From Lentinula raphanica (lineage: Eukaryota; Basidiomycota; Agaricomycetes; Agaricales; Omphalotaceae), in the NCBI GenBank assembly GCA_027919835.1, contig JANVFP010000016.1, positions 186,001 to 250,000 of the forward strand: 64,000 nucleotides of DNA, written 5' to 3'. The position numbers were made by a program, and so were the translations under genes. Under the pieces are notes generated by a model that saw only the letters and a list, made by a program, of their open reading frames with translations, had not been told where the DNA came from and made no database searches. Positions within the stretch are counted from its first letter, which is position 1; each line of letters begins with the position of its first letter. Of this stretch, positions 1 to 11,372 are shown one piece after another.

Positions 1-2702
1 GACGAGACATAGTCCTTAACGAATTCTCGTACCTTTGGCCAAGTATATTGACGACGTACAGCTTCGAGAGTCCGATTCTGACCAAAGTGGCCAGAGAGAG
101 GATGATCATGAAAGAATCGGAGGATCTGCAACCTGAGATCTCCGAAGTTTGGAACGTAGATTCGACCATCCAGATGCAAGAGACCATCTAAACCCATAGT
201 CCATCGGAGGTTAGAAGGATCATCGACCAACTTCAATCCCGCCATCGCTTCGCCGTCGGAGGAATAATGTTCTCGGATCGATTGATGGACTGCTTCAAAG
301 TCCATAACAACCGACGCTCGAAGAACAGGACCTTCAAGGAAGGTAGCACGAAGTGATGTAGTGAGTTGATCATTAGTGAATATGGGTCTCAAATTGTGAG
401 GATTAACTTGCGCGTAGCCGATATCCCCCTCTTTGGGATAGACGTCCCATCGTCTAGTCATAGCGTCAGGTTTCGCACCGAGTTTTCCAGGACGGAAACG
501 GATAACAAAGTTGAACTGGTGAAGGTATTCGGACCATCGGACCTGCCGTCGGGTAAGAATCTTCGTAGTGGAGAAATATTCCAGATTCTTGTGATCAGTA
601 ACGACGTCGATCGGAGTGCCCAAACCTTCAAGGTAATGCCGCCAAGCTTTAAAAGCTTCGAAGATAGCTAGCAATTCCTTGTCATGAGTGTCATAGTTCA
701 ATTCAGCAGAGTGGAAAGTGCGAGAAAGGAAGGCCACCGGATGAATTTCTCCATCGGCGCCGACGATGGATAGGATAGCTGCTAGAGCATAATCCGACGC
801 ATCTGTTTCGACAATAAGAGGTTTATCAGGTTCCCAATGAGAAAGAATAGGGGCGTGAGTGAAAGCGTGCTTAAGTGTATCGAAGGAATCTTGACATTCC
901 GAAGTCCAGACCCATGGAGTATCTTTCCGAGTGAGTCGGTTCATCGGAACGACGATATCACTGTAATTGTGAATAAAACGACGATAGAAATTCGCAAAAC
1001 CTAGGAAGGACTGGATGTCCTTAACCTTCCTCGGCGTCGGCCAATCGATAATAGCCTTGATTTGTCCTCGGCCATGGAAAGTCCGTCGGGGGAGAGAATA
1101 TACCCAAGATATTCAACCGTATCAATTCCGAATTCACATTTCGCCGGATTGCAGAAAAGTTTGTGTTTGCAAAGACGTCGAAGAACCTCTTTGACATGCT
1201 CCTCATGCGCCGTCGGATCGTCGGAGTAGATGAGGATATCGTCAAGATAGACTATAACACAGACATCGAGTAAGTCAGCAAAGATATCATTGACGAAACG
1301 TTGAAACGCAGCAGGAGCATTGGTAAGACCAAACGGCATGACCAGCCATTCAAAAGAACCATATCTGGTTCGGAACGTGGTCTTCCATTCGTCTCTGTCG
1401 GCGATCCGAACGAGATGATAAGCATGAGCGAGATCCAACTTCGTATAGATTTTCGCTTTCTTCGGGGCGTCAAGCAAATCGGAAATGAGTGGGAGAGGAT
1501 ACCGATCTTTTTTGGTGATGCGGTTTAGTCCTCGGAAGTCGACGCAAAGTCGGAGAGAGCCATCCTTCTTCGGAACGAAGAGAACAGGAGCTCCGTGAGG
1601 AGAAGTCGAAGGCCGAATAGCTCCGCTAACCAACTGTTTGTCGATGAATTCTCGTAGAGCTTCCAGCTCCCGAGGGGAGAGTGGGTAAATTCTTCCGATC
1701 GGAGGTTCCGCACCTTCCTCCAGATCAATCTTCAGGTCGTAGGACCTATGTTCTGGGAGCACTTCTGACTCGACTTCGTCGAAGACATCAGCGAAATCCC
1801 ATAAGCTTCAGGAATAGGAGGAGATTTAGAGTCCGACGTCGCCGTCGGCGGTGCTGGTTGAGAGGCTCTAGCCACCACTTCGGAGTGTACAGCGTAGAGT
1901 AGAAGGGGTTCCATACCAGACATCTTGCAGGCATGATGAAAAACCGTAGCACCGACCAAGGCTATATCGACTCCGGAGTATTCCAGTTTTGAAGCCATCT
2001 GAACAACGGAGGGATAAGTATACAATGGTTCGAAAGGAAATTTGTCCGAAAGAGGACGAGGTTTCAAACGAGAACGGGAGGTGAAGGCAGATCGACCAGC
2101 TCTTGTAGGAAGAGGATCATCTGGAGGTGACCGAGGGTATCGAGTCGGATCAAGATTCTCTGAGTCCTCCGATCCGTCGGAGGGTATCTCAGAAGAAGAC
2201 GTCTGTGATAAAACTTGATCAGTGGTTCGGATTGTAATTGTTTTCGCTACCCAGTCAATCGACGGATTGCAGCGGGAGAGAAAACTATATCCTAAAACTG
2301 CTTTACAAGAAGAATCCAAAGGTGTGACATAAAAGTCCAGAGGTAGTTGCTCGTTTGAAGGAAAAACTACCGATAACAAAACGTATTCCGAGATCGGAGT
2401 CGGAGAAAGTGAACCATCAAATAATCGGAGATTGATCGGAGTAAGGATAGGTTTTGTTGGAATTCTTTTTTCGCGAACAAATGAAGTATCAATAAAACAA
2501 TCAGTAGAACCGGAATCAAGTAAAGAATCAAAAGAGATGGAAATGTAATCGGAAGTAATAGTAGAAATTTTAGCAGACAGAGGTATGATGAAAGATTTCT
2601 CGAGATTAGAAAGAGCGGACGCGTTGAGAGTTAGCACCTCTGGTAGAGCACGAACCAGGTCAACGCAACTCCTGCTTCGTGCGGAGGGACAGGAGTTGCG
2701 GA
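1..2702 (-). pseudogene. pol: Pol polyprotein of the Gypsy element, two frame breaks, truncated by window edge
   Basis: Encodes the enzymes for copying and integrating the element. From the N-terminus: an aspartic protease with LLDSGSTDCF (about 2510-2530), reverse transcriptase with [21 protein letters not shown] and the catalytic [12 protein letters not shown] (about 1225-1260), RNase H with ETDASDYAL (near 800) and TDHKNLEYF (near 590), and the beginning of the integrase HHCC finger (HPLSGHFGQ, near 100). A base is missing in the C3 run at 1798-1800 (plus strand), which separates protease from RT, and another in the T3 run at 1061-1063, inside the C-terminal end of RT. Beyond each break the expected family sequence resumes at once. 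The integrase core is outside the window. Confidence 0.9.
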
Positions 2703-4456
2703 CTATTTTTCCGGTTCCTCTGACTGAGAGTCCGGAATCTCTTCTTCTTCAGCTACATCCTCGAGAACGTCTGCTCTGCCTTTAGCAGCATTTTCTTTAG
2801 ACTTCTTCCGGGGACAGTCCTTAAGGACATGACCACCTTGTCCGCAGAAAAGACAGAGATTAAACTTCTTACGACGTTCCCGTTCCGCAGGAGTAAGCTT
2901 GCCGTCGGAGCCGAGGTTGTCTGCGATCGATTTCTTCGGAAACTTGTTGCCAGAGTTGCCTTTGTTGTTGTTGGAATTACCGAACTTCTTTTGATTGTTA
3001 AAGTTCGAACCAGAGGACGAAGAGGACTGATTAGCACCAGAGTTCTGAGAGGAATTAAACGGTACCGGTTTCTTGCCATCCTTCTTCCCTTTCTTTGGGT
3101 CCGAAGGCTCCGAAAACCGATGACTTTCCCGCTTCTTCTCTTCTTCTCTGCGCCAATAACGGTTATCCAACCGTAACACCTCTCTCCGATACTCAGAGAG
3201 AGTCCGAGGTTCCAGCATACGAGCTATTTCGTCCTTGAGTCGGGGTGCTAGTCCTTTCTGATACGCCCATTGGAGAGCGTTCACATCCCAACCGGAGGCA
3301 GCAGCCAGAGTGTTAAACTTGATATTGTACGCTCCGACCTTTTCGTCGTTGCGCATCCGAAGGGTTCCGAGTTTGTCTTCGGACTCACCCTGCGCATCGT
3401 ATAAACCAAAGTTTTCCTGCAGCTCCTGGACTAAAGCAGCGTATGACGTGGTCCAAGCAGGTAGAGCTTCGACATTCGGATCCAAGATGTCCGGTTCAAA
3501 CCATTCACGAGCGGTGCCGGTCAAATATGACAAGGCGTAATTGATTTTCTGCTGATCAGTGAAATAGTTCGGACGATCAATGAATACCAAAGACAAAGAT
3601 ACCAGGAAAGATTTGAGTTTTCGGGGGTTAGAACCATCAAATGGTTCAGGGTCTTTGACCTTCGTCTTTCCAGAGTCCGATTCCGACTCCTTCGGACGTA
3701 AGGCCGATGTGAAATCCGCAAGAGTGTCGTTGAAGGACATCAAGGCATTAAGAGCCAGTTATCTGACGAACGAGAAGAGCTCGAAGAGCGACTTCGAACC
3801 GACGGAGGTGGATTGGGAGGTGGGTCAGGAGGATCTCGATCGTCGCCAGGGCCTCCGGGAGGACCCTCAGGAGGACCATCATCAGGTGGACCATCATCTG
3901 GTGGACCTTCAGGAGGATCACGTCTCGGGCCATTGGGAGGTCCTTCATCATCCGGTTCATCACCAGGGAAACCTGGCGGAAAGCCCGGCGGATCCGACGG
4001 AGGATCACGTCGAGGTTCCGGATCTCTGGAATGATGACTACCTTGCGAATGTCCGGGTAGAGAAGGAACTTGGGTAGGTCTAGCAGCTGCACGAGACGGA
4101 GTAGGAGGTGGTTGTAGTGGAGGAACAGGTTCACCTTCGATAACCCGTTTAGCTTTCGGAGTTAATACACGAACATGTTCACCACTAGGCAGAATAGCAG
4201 TCTGATAGACATACTCCGTAGATTCCGAAACACCGCGAACGTTTTCAGTAGTAACCGTTGGAAGAGGAACAGGAGCGGGACCGAACGCAGAAATGCGCGG
4301 TCTCTGGTTACCAACTGCAGAGATAGATTCGTTGAAAGCCGTCAAAGCCTGAGCATTTGCGACAAAAGGATTTTCTTCATCCCGAGTGGGAGAAGGGGTA
4401 CGAGGACGACGAGCAGCACGAGTTTGAGCCCGTAGTGTTCGTTGAGTGCGATCCAT
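2703..4456 (-). pseudogene. gag: Gag polyprotein of the Gypsy element, one frame break
   Basis: Structural protein that would form the virus-like particle and bind the RNA. The ATG is at 4456. The first part (about 238 codons) is basic, then very rich in Pro, Asp and Gly, and ends in a Ser/Arg run. The frame then changes near 3741-3748 and continues with a retrotransposon gag (capsid) region containing PEPFDGSNP, followed by a Lys/Ser/Asn-rich linker and a CCHC zinc knuckle, CLFCGQGGHVLKDC, near 2850. Joined by one base, both parts make one continuous Gag of about 585 residues. The stop at 2703 follows an A5 run; pol is open in the -1 frame from there, so ribosomal frameshifting is possible but the heptamer is not canonical. 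Confidence 0.85.
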
Positions 4457-4507
4457 ATGGAATAGAGATGAATCAGTGCAACGTTGACGAGATAAGTTTT
4501 AATATAC

Positions 4508-5094
4508 TGTTAGGACCGTGCCACCGACGGAGTCGGAGCTCCGATCAGAGACACAGAGGATTGTTGAACGTTAGTGTTGTTATTGAGCAACACCCTCGCC
4601 ACGTTACCGTGTTCAACCAAGAGAGCAGAGGAGGACGAGTACAACGTGTACGAAGTCCGACGGAGGTTCGGAGTCGGCGATGATCAACGATCAAGACGAC
4701 ACCAAGAGCACAGAGGTGAGTGTTAACGTTAACGAGGTAATCCAAGTTGATATTAAAACTGAGGTATGTAAGTATGTACAGGCTCCTTATATACTGTACG
4801 GATAGTTAGTCTAATCTAAAGTACAATAAGACGATACACATCTCGGTACTACAACATCGGAGGTGAGAAAGACAATAAGCTATTGTAAAGTAAATCAATA
4901 TAAAGGTCAGCTGAGCTGTCAGAGAATAAAACAATAAGATCATAATCAAGTATAAGACCAGACCGATGCGCCGACGGAATCGGAAAGAGGGACAAGGCGG
5001 ACACTGCTAGGCATGACTAGAGAGTTTCAGGAAATCTCTAAGTCCAATTGCCGAGTGAAGCTCTGACGGAGCTCCGAGAATTATGGTCGTAACA
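4508..5094 (-). repeat. 5' LTR of the Gypsy element
   Basis: The 587 bp segment starts TGTTAGGACC on the plus strand and ends GGTCGTAACA, giving the TG...CA ends and short imperfect inverted repeat expected of an LTR. It lies directly upstream (minus strand) of the gag start. The second LTR is outside the window, so identity between LTRs and the target duplication (candidate ATTCC at 5095-5099) cannot be tested. No TGG-type tRNA primer site is obvious just inside the LTR. Confidence 0.8.
4785..4794 (-). promoter_or_regulatory. TATA box of the Gypsy LTR
   Basis: The minus strand reads GTATATAAGG here, inside the LTR and about 280 bp before its gag-proximal end. This is the usual place for the retrotransposon core promoter at the U3/R border. 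Confidence 0.5.
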
Positions 5095-5869
5095 ATTCCC
5101 CTTGATGGGAATTCTGCATAACAGTAAATTGGTACATTGTTTCTGCTTCAGAGTATGCTATTATGCATTTTAGTGCTGTATCTTTAGTAGAAGCTATGTC
5201 AATCAAGGTAACAAGTATTCAAAACACTAGAGTGTATTTTTCATCATTGGAGTGTTTCCTCTATTTACTTGAGTTACAATCTCAATTGATTATTTGTGAC
5301 ACTTGCACTCAAGTGTCAAAACTTACATGTACTCAAGTGTCAATCCTTACATGTACTCAAGTGTCAATCCTTACATGTACTCAAGTATATATTATTCAAT
5401 GCATACTTTATCATAATTTCTCTATTTTCTTTATTTTTACTAAATATATCTGTGGGTTACTTGCATGTACTTGCAAGTAACTGCAAGTAAACTGTGTAAT
5501 CAATGACCTGCCAGTTACCTGCCAACTTTGTGGTATATTACCTGCTGGATAGGTATGTTTTCTCATCAGTCAGATTCTGGTCACAGGTCAAGTGTTTTCC
5601 TTGCCCAGTACCTGTGCCCACTGCCATGGGTCCTGGTCATACCTGTCCAGGACTTCTGAAGACCTTTAGCGCACACTGCCTTGAGCTTCAAGAATGATCT
5701 GTGTTGAGTAAGAGTTTCTAGACAAGATATTATTGATACAGAGAACATTGATGAACATATGGTCAGAGTCTCAGAGAGGTATTGGATGCAATATTATCTA
5801 TTCATGATCCATGATATAGTCAAACATACTGCAATTGGAAACAGTGAACTACTACTACTTCCCCCTTGA
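5095..5869. other. Gene-free, CpG-poor interval
   Basis: Between the Gypsy LTR and family X copy 1. Apart from the 24 bp minisatellite described separately, the stretch at 5500-5660 has many ACCTG/CAGGT words but no recognisable gene. Small open frames here show no family signature. Confidence 0.6.
5310..5381 (+). repeat. 24 bp minisatellite, three units
   Basis: Three successive copies of a 24 bp unit starting CAAGTGTCAA at 5310, 5334 and 5358, with a partial fourth from 5382. The second and third units are identical; the first differs at two sites. Confidence 0.9.
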
Positions 5870-5872
5870 AGC

Positions 5873-6960
5873 TTGACAACCCCTCAGGAACACCCACTGC
5901 CATTTATCAGACCATCTCCCTCTCCTTTCCCAGAGGGTCAGAATGACATCTGGGATTGGGATGCAAGAGAGGAGTATGAGGAAGAAGAAGACAAAGAAAT
6001 GGAGGGAAAATGGTATGTCATTTCATTGCGTTTTTCTTTTGTTTTGTTTTTGCCTCACTTCATGTCATTTCAGTTCTATCCATTTGGTGTTGTTTTATTT
6101 ATTCTCTTTGTTTGGTTTATCTATTTGTTCATATGCTTATGCTTTATCTCTATCTAGCTATTGCTATGCCCATGCCAATGGGTATACCTGTCTCTATTGT
6201 TTCTGAACCTGAACGACAGCCAAATGACGTTGGTGCTGCAGGAGGAAGTGAAGGTCTAGTCAACTTTCCCATCAAACCCCAAGCATGGGCTATCCCACAG
6301 GGACAAGCCCAAACACCCTATCATACATCTGTTCTACCTCTGGATTCAGATTCCAATGACAATGACAAAGACTCTGAGGATGAGGTTGAGGCACCTCCAA
6401 TGCCAACACCTATGCATGTCATAACAGCTGCCCCTTCGACATCTGCAGCTGGAAATCCCCGGCTACCTATCCTACTCCAATCTCTCCAATCCGCTCAACC
6501 TTCTTCTCAATGACCACAACAACGAACACAACATTTACAACATCATTCAGAACCTCTTCAAAACCAACCTCCTGTGTTTTTACCTCCCCAAGTTGATATA
6601 GCCCCCTCACTTCCAACTGGCCAATCAGCATTTGACCCACGGGCCACTACCATGGATGCCATCTAAAAGCCCTCTCCTGCTACCTCTGATACCTCCAAGG
6701 GACTTGTTTGAAGATGAGTCATATAGGGCTGATTGGGTATTTCAAGAGGCAGAGAGATGTTGAGTGCAGTGTATTGGTATGGGGGGAGTTGGAGAGGGTC
6801 AGGGACAGGAGGTTTAGGAGGGACAGGGAGAGGAAGTGTAAGAGGAGGAGAAACAACAAGATCAAAAAGCATGGGTCTCTTTGGTGGAGCGGGAGGAGGG
6901 TTGTTATGGACTTTGACTGGGATGAGAGGGAGGAAGGAATGCGAGCATGAGAGAGAATGA
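5873..6960 (+). pseudogene. Family X copy 1 (unrecognised repeated gene, degenerate)
   Basis: I do not recognise the family. The copy has an acidic first exon (DWDAREEYEEEEDKEMEG) ending at a possible GTATGT donor near 6013, a second exon beginning near 6158 after TATCTAG, and conserved patches GLVNFP, PLDSDSN, a MPxPMxVxT motif and LLQSxQxAxxSSQ. It is interrupted by TGA at about 6510, at the position where copy 3 (14.6-15.7 kb) has the arginine codon CGA. Homology to copy 3 continues to about 6800. The 3' part is followed by a MITE at 6993. CpG is largely lost compared with copies 2 and 3. Confidence 0.5.
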
Positions 6961-6992
6961 GAAAGGGAACAAGAACAGGAAAGAGAAATGGA

Positions 6993-7274
6993 CATCAGGA
7001 AAAATATTCTCATCTCTAGAGTCCCCAGAGATACCCCCCAATTCCTAAGTAGTCTCAGAGAGCCTAGAGTATCTGAGTTCTTTGAGGCTTCTAAAAATTC
7101 TCTGGGTGCTTTCTAGTGCTTTCTGGTGCTTTCTGGTGCTTTCTGATGCTTTCAGGATCTTTCAGGATCTCTAGGATGTTTTTTGATCTTTCAAAGTTCA
7201 CAAAAATCTCTGAGCAGCCTAGGAATTGGGGGGTATCTCTGGAGACTCTAGAGATGAGAATATTTTTCCTGATG
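6993..7274 (+). mobile_element. Palindromic MITE, copy 1
   Basis: A 282 bp non-coding element whose ends are about 45-55 bp inverted repeats, opening CATCAGGAAAAATATTCTC and closing with the complement. The interior carries short tandem words (GCTTTCTGGT, CAGGATCTTT). The reverse-complement copy at 7695-7975 is nearly identical. I see no clear target duplication. Confidence 0.85.
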
Positions 7275-7694
7275 GAGGAAAGCACTGAGAGACATCTCGC
7301 TAGTGTGCGACTGGTTCTGTTCCCAGTTGCTGTGGATCATCCAGAGAGAATGGTCGACAATGGCAGCAGGAGCAGAACCCAGAGCATTTGAGCATGTGCT
7401 GACGATACTGACTGCATTGCCAACAGTGGCAGCGGCACAAGCAACAATGGCTCAGGCAGCACAGACAGCAGCGGCAATGAATGAAAACAGACCAGTTGAT
7501 CTTCAACCTCCATTTCCTGTCATGCTTGGTCCTAGTGCTTCTACCTTTCAACCACTGCAACCACTTCAACTACCTCAACCCACCTTCTCAGATCGGAGTG
7601 CTGGAGCTGCTGGACAGTGCTGCAGAGCCCTGTTTTGCTGATGTCATGGAGAAAGTCCTGGAGTTGAAGTTTGAACAGCATCCAGAGTTATGGG
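7275..7694 (+). other. 420 bp segment between two inverted MITEs
   Basis: This spacer has more CpG than its surroundings and an open frame (about 7303-7641) rich in Ala and Gln (AAQATMAQAAQTAAAM) and then Pro/Gln. A similar Gln/Ala-rich stretch (QAQAQPQAASVAL) occurs near 15990 after family X copy 3, so this may be the 3' end of family X copy 1, separated from it by MITE insertion. No known domain is seen. Confidence 0.3.
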
Positions 7695-7975
7695 CATCAG
7701 GAAAAATATTCTCATCTCTAGAGTCCCCAGAGATACCCCCAATTCCTAGGCTGCTCAGAGATTTTTGTGAACTTTGAAAGATCAAAAAACATCCTAAAGA
7801 TCCTGAAAGATCCTGAAAGCATCTGAAAGCACCAGAAAGTACCAGAAAGCACCAGAAAGTACCCAGAGAATTTTTAGAAGCCTCAATGAACTCAGATAGT
7901 CTAGGCTCTCTGAGACTACCTAGGAATTGGGGGGTATCTCTGGGGACTCTAGAGATGAGAATATTTTTCCTTATG
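7695..7975 (-). mobile_element. Palindromic MITE, copy 2 (inverted)
   Basis: A 281 bp element that is the reverse complement of the one at 6993-7274, including the internal tandem words (GAAAGCACCAGAAAGTACC). Ends are CATCAGGAAAAATATTC and TATTTTTCCTTATG. The two copies and the 420 bp between them form a long inverted repeat that could fold into a hairpin. Confidence 0.85.
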
Positions 7976-8352
7976 GGATTTGTTAGTTGAGGGTGTGGTA
8001 GGGAGGAAGCTGAGGGAGGTGATTTATAGGGATGAGAAGGATGCTTTTTGGGGGATGGGAGAGGGGAGGGGGGCAAATGAGTTGGGAAAGTGTTTGAGGA
8101 GGGTGAGGGATAGGTTGATTGATGAGAGAGATAGAGGGCTGGGGTGATTTTCCATATCTTGTGTTGTGTGTATTATGTGTGCAATTAGATATTGTTGCCA
8201 AATAGAACTCCAGCTAAGCAGTATACTCATGTGTAAACCCTTACTGCCAAGCAAAAGAATGAAATCTTCCAATGAACAGTAACAGTAGATTAGTATTTAA
8301 CTGATATTTGAACAGACTACAGTATAATATATATATATATATATAAACTTTG

Positions 8353-11183
8353 CTAATGTGCACCTTTGCTTTTGAGAAAAGTCACCATGCTTAGACCTAT
8401 TGATTTGATTTGGCAGTTCAGAGCTGCTTGCATTGCAGTATTATATTTACCACCTTGAGCATTGACATTTGCACCTTTTTCAACCAAGAATTCTACAATT
8501 TCTACCTCTCCCCCATCTGCAGCTGCTTGCAATGCATTGCCATATTCACCACCTTGAGCATTGACATCCGCACCTTTTTCAACCAAGAATTTCACAATTT
8601 CTAACTGTCCCGTGGATGCAGCTGCTTGCAATGCATTGCCAATTTCACCACCTTGAGCATTGACATCTGCATATTTTTCAACCAAGAATTTCACAATTTC
8701 TAACTCTCCCATAAATGCAGCTGTTTGCAATGCATTGCCAAATTTGTCACCTTGAGCATTTACATCTGCACCTTTTTCAACCAAGAATTTCACAATTTCT
8801 AACTTGCCCCAGTATGCAGCTGCTTGCAATGCATGGCCATGTTCACCACCTTGAGCATTGACATCTGCACCTTTTTCAACCAAGAATTTCACAATTTCTA
8901 ACTCTCCCACAGATACAGCTGCTTGCAATGCATTGCCATATTTACCACCTTGAGCATTGATATCTGCATCTTTTTCAACCAAGAATTGAGCAATTTCTAA
9001 CTCTCCCATACATGCAGCTGCTTGCAATGCATTGCCATATTCACCACCTTGAGCATTAACATCTGCACCTTTTTCAACCAAGAATTTCACAGTTTCTAAC
9101 CTCCCCCAATATGCAGCTGCTTGCAATGCATTGCCATAAGAACTACCTTGAGCATTGACATCTGCACCTTTTTCAATCAAAAATCTCACAATTTCTAACT
9201 TCCCCCCATATGCAGCTGCTTGCAATACATTGCCATATCTACCTCTTGTGGCATTCATATCTACACCCTTTTTAATAAGATCTTGAACTATGTCCAGCTT
9301 GCCTCCAAATGATGCCTTCAAAAGACAGCTAGTATATAGATGTTCATTCTTGAAGTTGGCACTATATGCAATCAATGGTTTTAATGCATCCCAGCTGCTA
9401 TTTTCTTCTATTGTAGCATCAATTATGTTTATGATAGATTCTTCTTCAAGTTGAATACCACCAGGATGTCCTGTATTTCCTTTGACAATATATGAGTCCA
9501 ACAACTTTCCAACAACAACTGGGTTGTTATTCTGAAATGCTTTCATAAAGCACTCTTCTCCAAGAGAATTAGATAATGATGGTAATCCATGGTTATCATA
9601 ATTAGATGTAATTTTCCACCACTTCTGAATTATTGTTTCCCAAATATTCATGTCTGTATCTATACTTTTTGAGAAACTCTCACATATTATAGCCTCAAGA
9701 GAAACAAGATGACCTTGGAGCTGATTTGAATAAGGTTGAATATAATCATTCCCTAACCAATAACCCAGATGGAGATAATTCTCAAAAAGCTCATGAAGAG
9801 CCTGAGCCACCACTTTTTGGATTGATTGATTTGATGTAAATAAGCACAGCCACGCCAAAATCTTTGCTAAAATTGCATTCTCCTGATCATCAGATGTAAA
9901 ATGTGTGAGCTCAGCATTCCTGAGAGTTTTCAATTGGAAAGATGGGAATTCTGAGTTCCACTCTAAGTTCCAGATTTTGCTGTTGACCCAGTTCATATAC
10001 CAGATAATGACAGCAAACACATACTTCATATATCCACCCAAAGTAAAGAGCAGTGGAATTCTGTAGGGGCAATCCAGCCTAATGGAAGGTAGAATGATGC
10101 TTCCCAAATAAATAATAGATGCAACAATTGTCACAGCAATAACAATCCAGGAAAGAGTACTATGCAGCTCAAACACATATAAGGAGAAGCCAATCAGAAA
10201 TAGCCCAAGTGACATATGAAGAATCAGTGGTAATATCCCAATGATCTCAGGGACCTTCCAATTGATTAATCCTGTATATCTGAAATGATGAATCATGGCT
10301 CTTTCTTTTGCATTGCCAGAAGGTAGATTTTCATATGCCTGAAGCCACTGCTTTATGAGGACTGATAGAAGTGCAGTAGCAAGGGCAAATGCTAGACTTG
10401 TAAAGAACAAGCCATTGATCCAGATATCCTTTGTTTCAGGAGATGCATTTTGGAGATCCACTGAAGATTCAGGAATAGAGTTAATAAGAGTTGTATTTCC
10501 GGCAGCTCTGAGCAGTTTTGTCTGCTCAATTAAAAGTGTAGCAGTGATCTCTCCAAAATCAGGTTGGAGTGAAGATATTGCAGCAATGATAAAAGATGTG
10601 ACAACTGCAGAAAAAAGTGCTGCCTATGATAGAGTTCAGTAAGCATGCATATGTAAATGAGCAGAAAACATACAAAAACCAAAAGTGCATCAATTGTATC
10701 TCTGAAGCCTGTTATCATTTCAAAGTCATGGCTCTCTGCTTCATCCAGATACACCTTCCAGACTCGGGCATTTTCTTTCATTTCATCACCTAAAGGATCA
10801 GGATCATATTTCTCCTCATAATCATAGGACCTGCCTATGTTATCAAATTTAAATGAATGCTGTGGTTTTGAAAAAATGTAAAAATGACCTACCACTTTTA
10901 GGAAATGAAGAGTGATAAGGAGGGATCATATATCTACTCCTGTTAGCAGAGCTATAATGTGCTTGGGGTTGACCTTGATTAGCTGCTGGGTAAGCTACTG
11001 ATAGTCAGTATAAGTATAACAGCCAACTTATTTTAACAGGAATGAAACTGAAAAAGGCTTACTATGAGCAGATGCAGGTATAGCTCCTGACTGAGGGGTA
11101 TTCTCATTATGTATTCCAGGAGAAGATTCAGAAAGTATGTGAGATGGCTCCTGATCAACTTCAGTGTAAGCACTTGAAGCCAT
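8353..11183 (-). CDS. DUF6535 membrane domain-ankyrin repeat protein, gene A
   Basis: Predicted 884-residue protein from four exons: 11183-11063, 10994-10893, 10834-10674 and 10623-8353; all introns (68, 58 and 50 bp) are GT-AG and the frame is continuous. The ATG at 11183 (MASSAYTEVD) opens a Ser-rich leader. The DUF6535 domain follows (YDYEEKYDPDPLGDEM, then VWKVYLDEA) and runs into about four hydrophobic helices at roughly residues 120-146, 195-222, 252-282 and 286-308. A helical linker leads to about ten ankyrin units (residues about 560-865) with consensus GADVNAQGGEYGNALQAA. DUF6535 is common in Agaricomycetes and has no known function. The architecture suggests a membrane anchor with a protein-binding repeat surface; that is inference. 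CpG is scarce throughout. Genes B and C are close relatives. Confidence 0.85.
8400..9330 (-). repeat. 99 bp ankyrin-coding tandem repeats of gene A
   Basis: Nine to ten 33-codon units follow each other without gaps. They are very alike at DNA level (the word TGCAATGCATTGCC recurs nearly every 99 bp) and differ mainly at a few codons: the residues between NAQG and GNALQ, and the two or three residues before LEIVKFL. Confidence 0.9.
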
Positions 11184-11372
11184 TCTGTGAAGCAGGAAAG
11201 GAGGGAAAATTGAGGGAAAATTAATTTATGTTCTGCTTATAGGTTTCCCCTGCCTTGCCTCATGGCCAACATGGAAATCAATTAATCAAAGTATGTACTA
11301 TGATAGGTTGACTGATGCTGACAGACAGCTTGACTACTGCTGCGGAGTCTGATCACATTGCACCATAGATCA
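11184..11372 (-). promoter_or_regulatory. 5' flank of gene A, conserved with gene C
   Basis: The 190 bp before the ATG resemble the region before gene C (60965-61225): shared words include TTGCTTATA/CTGCTTATAG, AGGTTGACTG, GACTACTGCT and TGATCAC. A reverse-oriented match (GACTACTTTGATCA on the minus strand of about 16700) lies before gene B. This may be promoter sequence or simply duplicated flank. No TATA box is placed with confidence. Confidence 0.35.

Larger units (their letters stand above)
1..5094 (-). mobile_element. Ty3/Gypsy LTR retrotransposon, 3' part outside the window
   Basis: The element is read on the minus strand in the order LTR, gag, protease, reverse transcriptase, RNase H and the start of the integrase zinc finger, where the window ends. 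This order (RT and RNase H before integrase) is that of Ty3/Gypsy rather than Ty1/Copia. Three single-base frame breaks divide the coding region: near 3741-3748, at 1798-1800 and at 1061-1063. Apart from these the frames stay open to base 1, so the copy looks young or carries assembly errors. The sequence has ordinary CpG content, unlike the DNA to its right. Confidence 0.93.

Noticed and set aside
2690..2710. Programmed -1 frameshift signal between gag and pol
   Set aside because: The frames fit, but the sequence before the stop (GGAAAAATAG) is not a clear slippery heptamer and no downstream structure was evident.
3813..4034. Plus-strand Gly/Ser-rich open frame
   Set aside because: It is the antisense of the Pro/Asp-rich part of Gag and has no independent support.
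5310..5381. CRISPR-like array of short repeats
   Set aside because: Units are directly adjacent without spacers, and the DNA is eukaryotic.
8327..8345. TA tract after gene A as a terminator or origin
   Set aside because: A short TA microsatellite in AT-rich 3' flank; gene C has only a shorter AT tract there, so no conserved signal.
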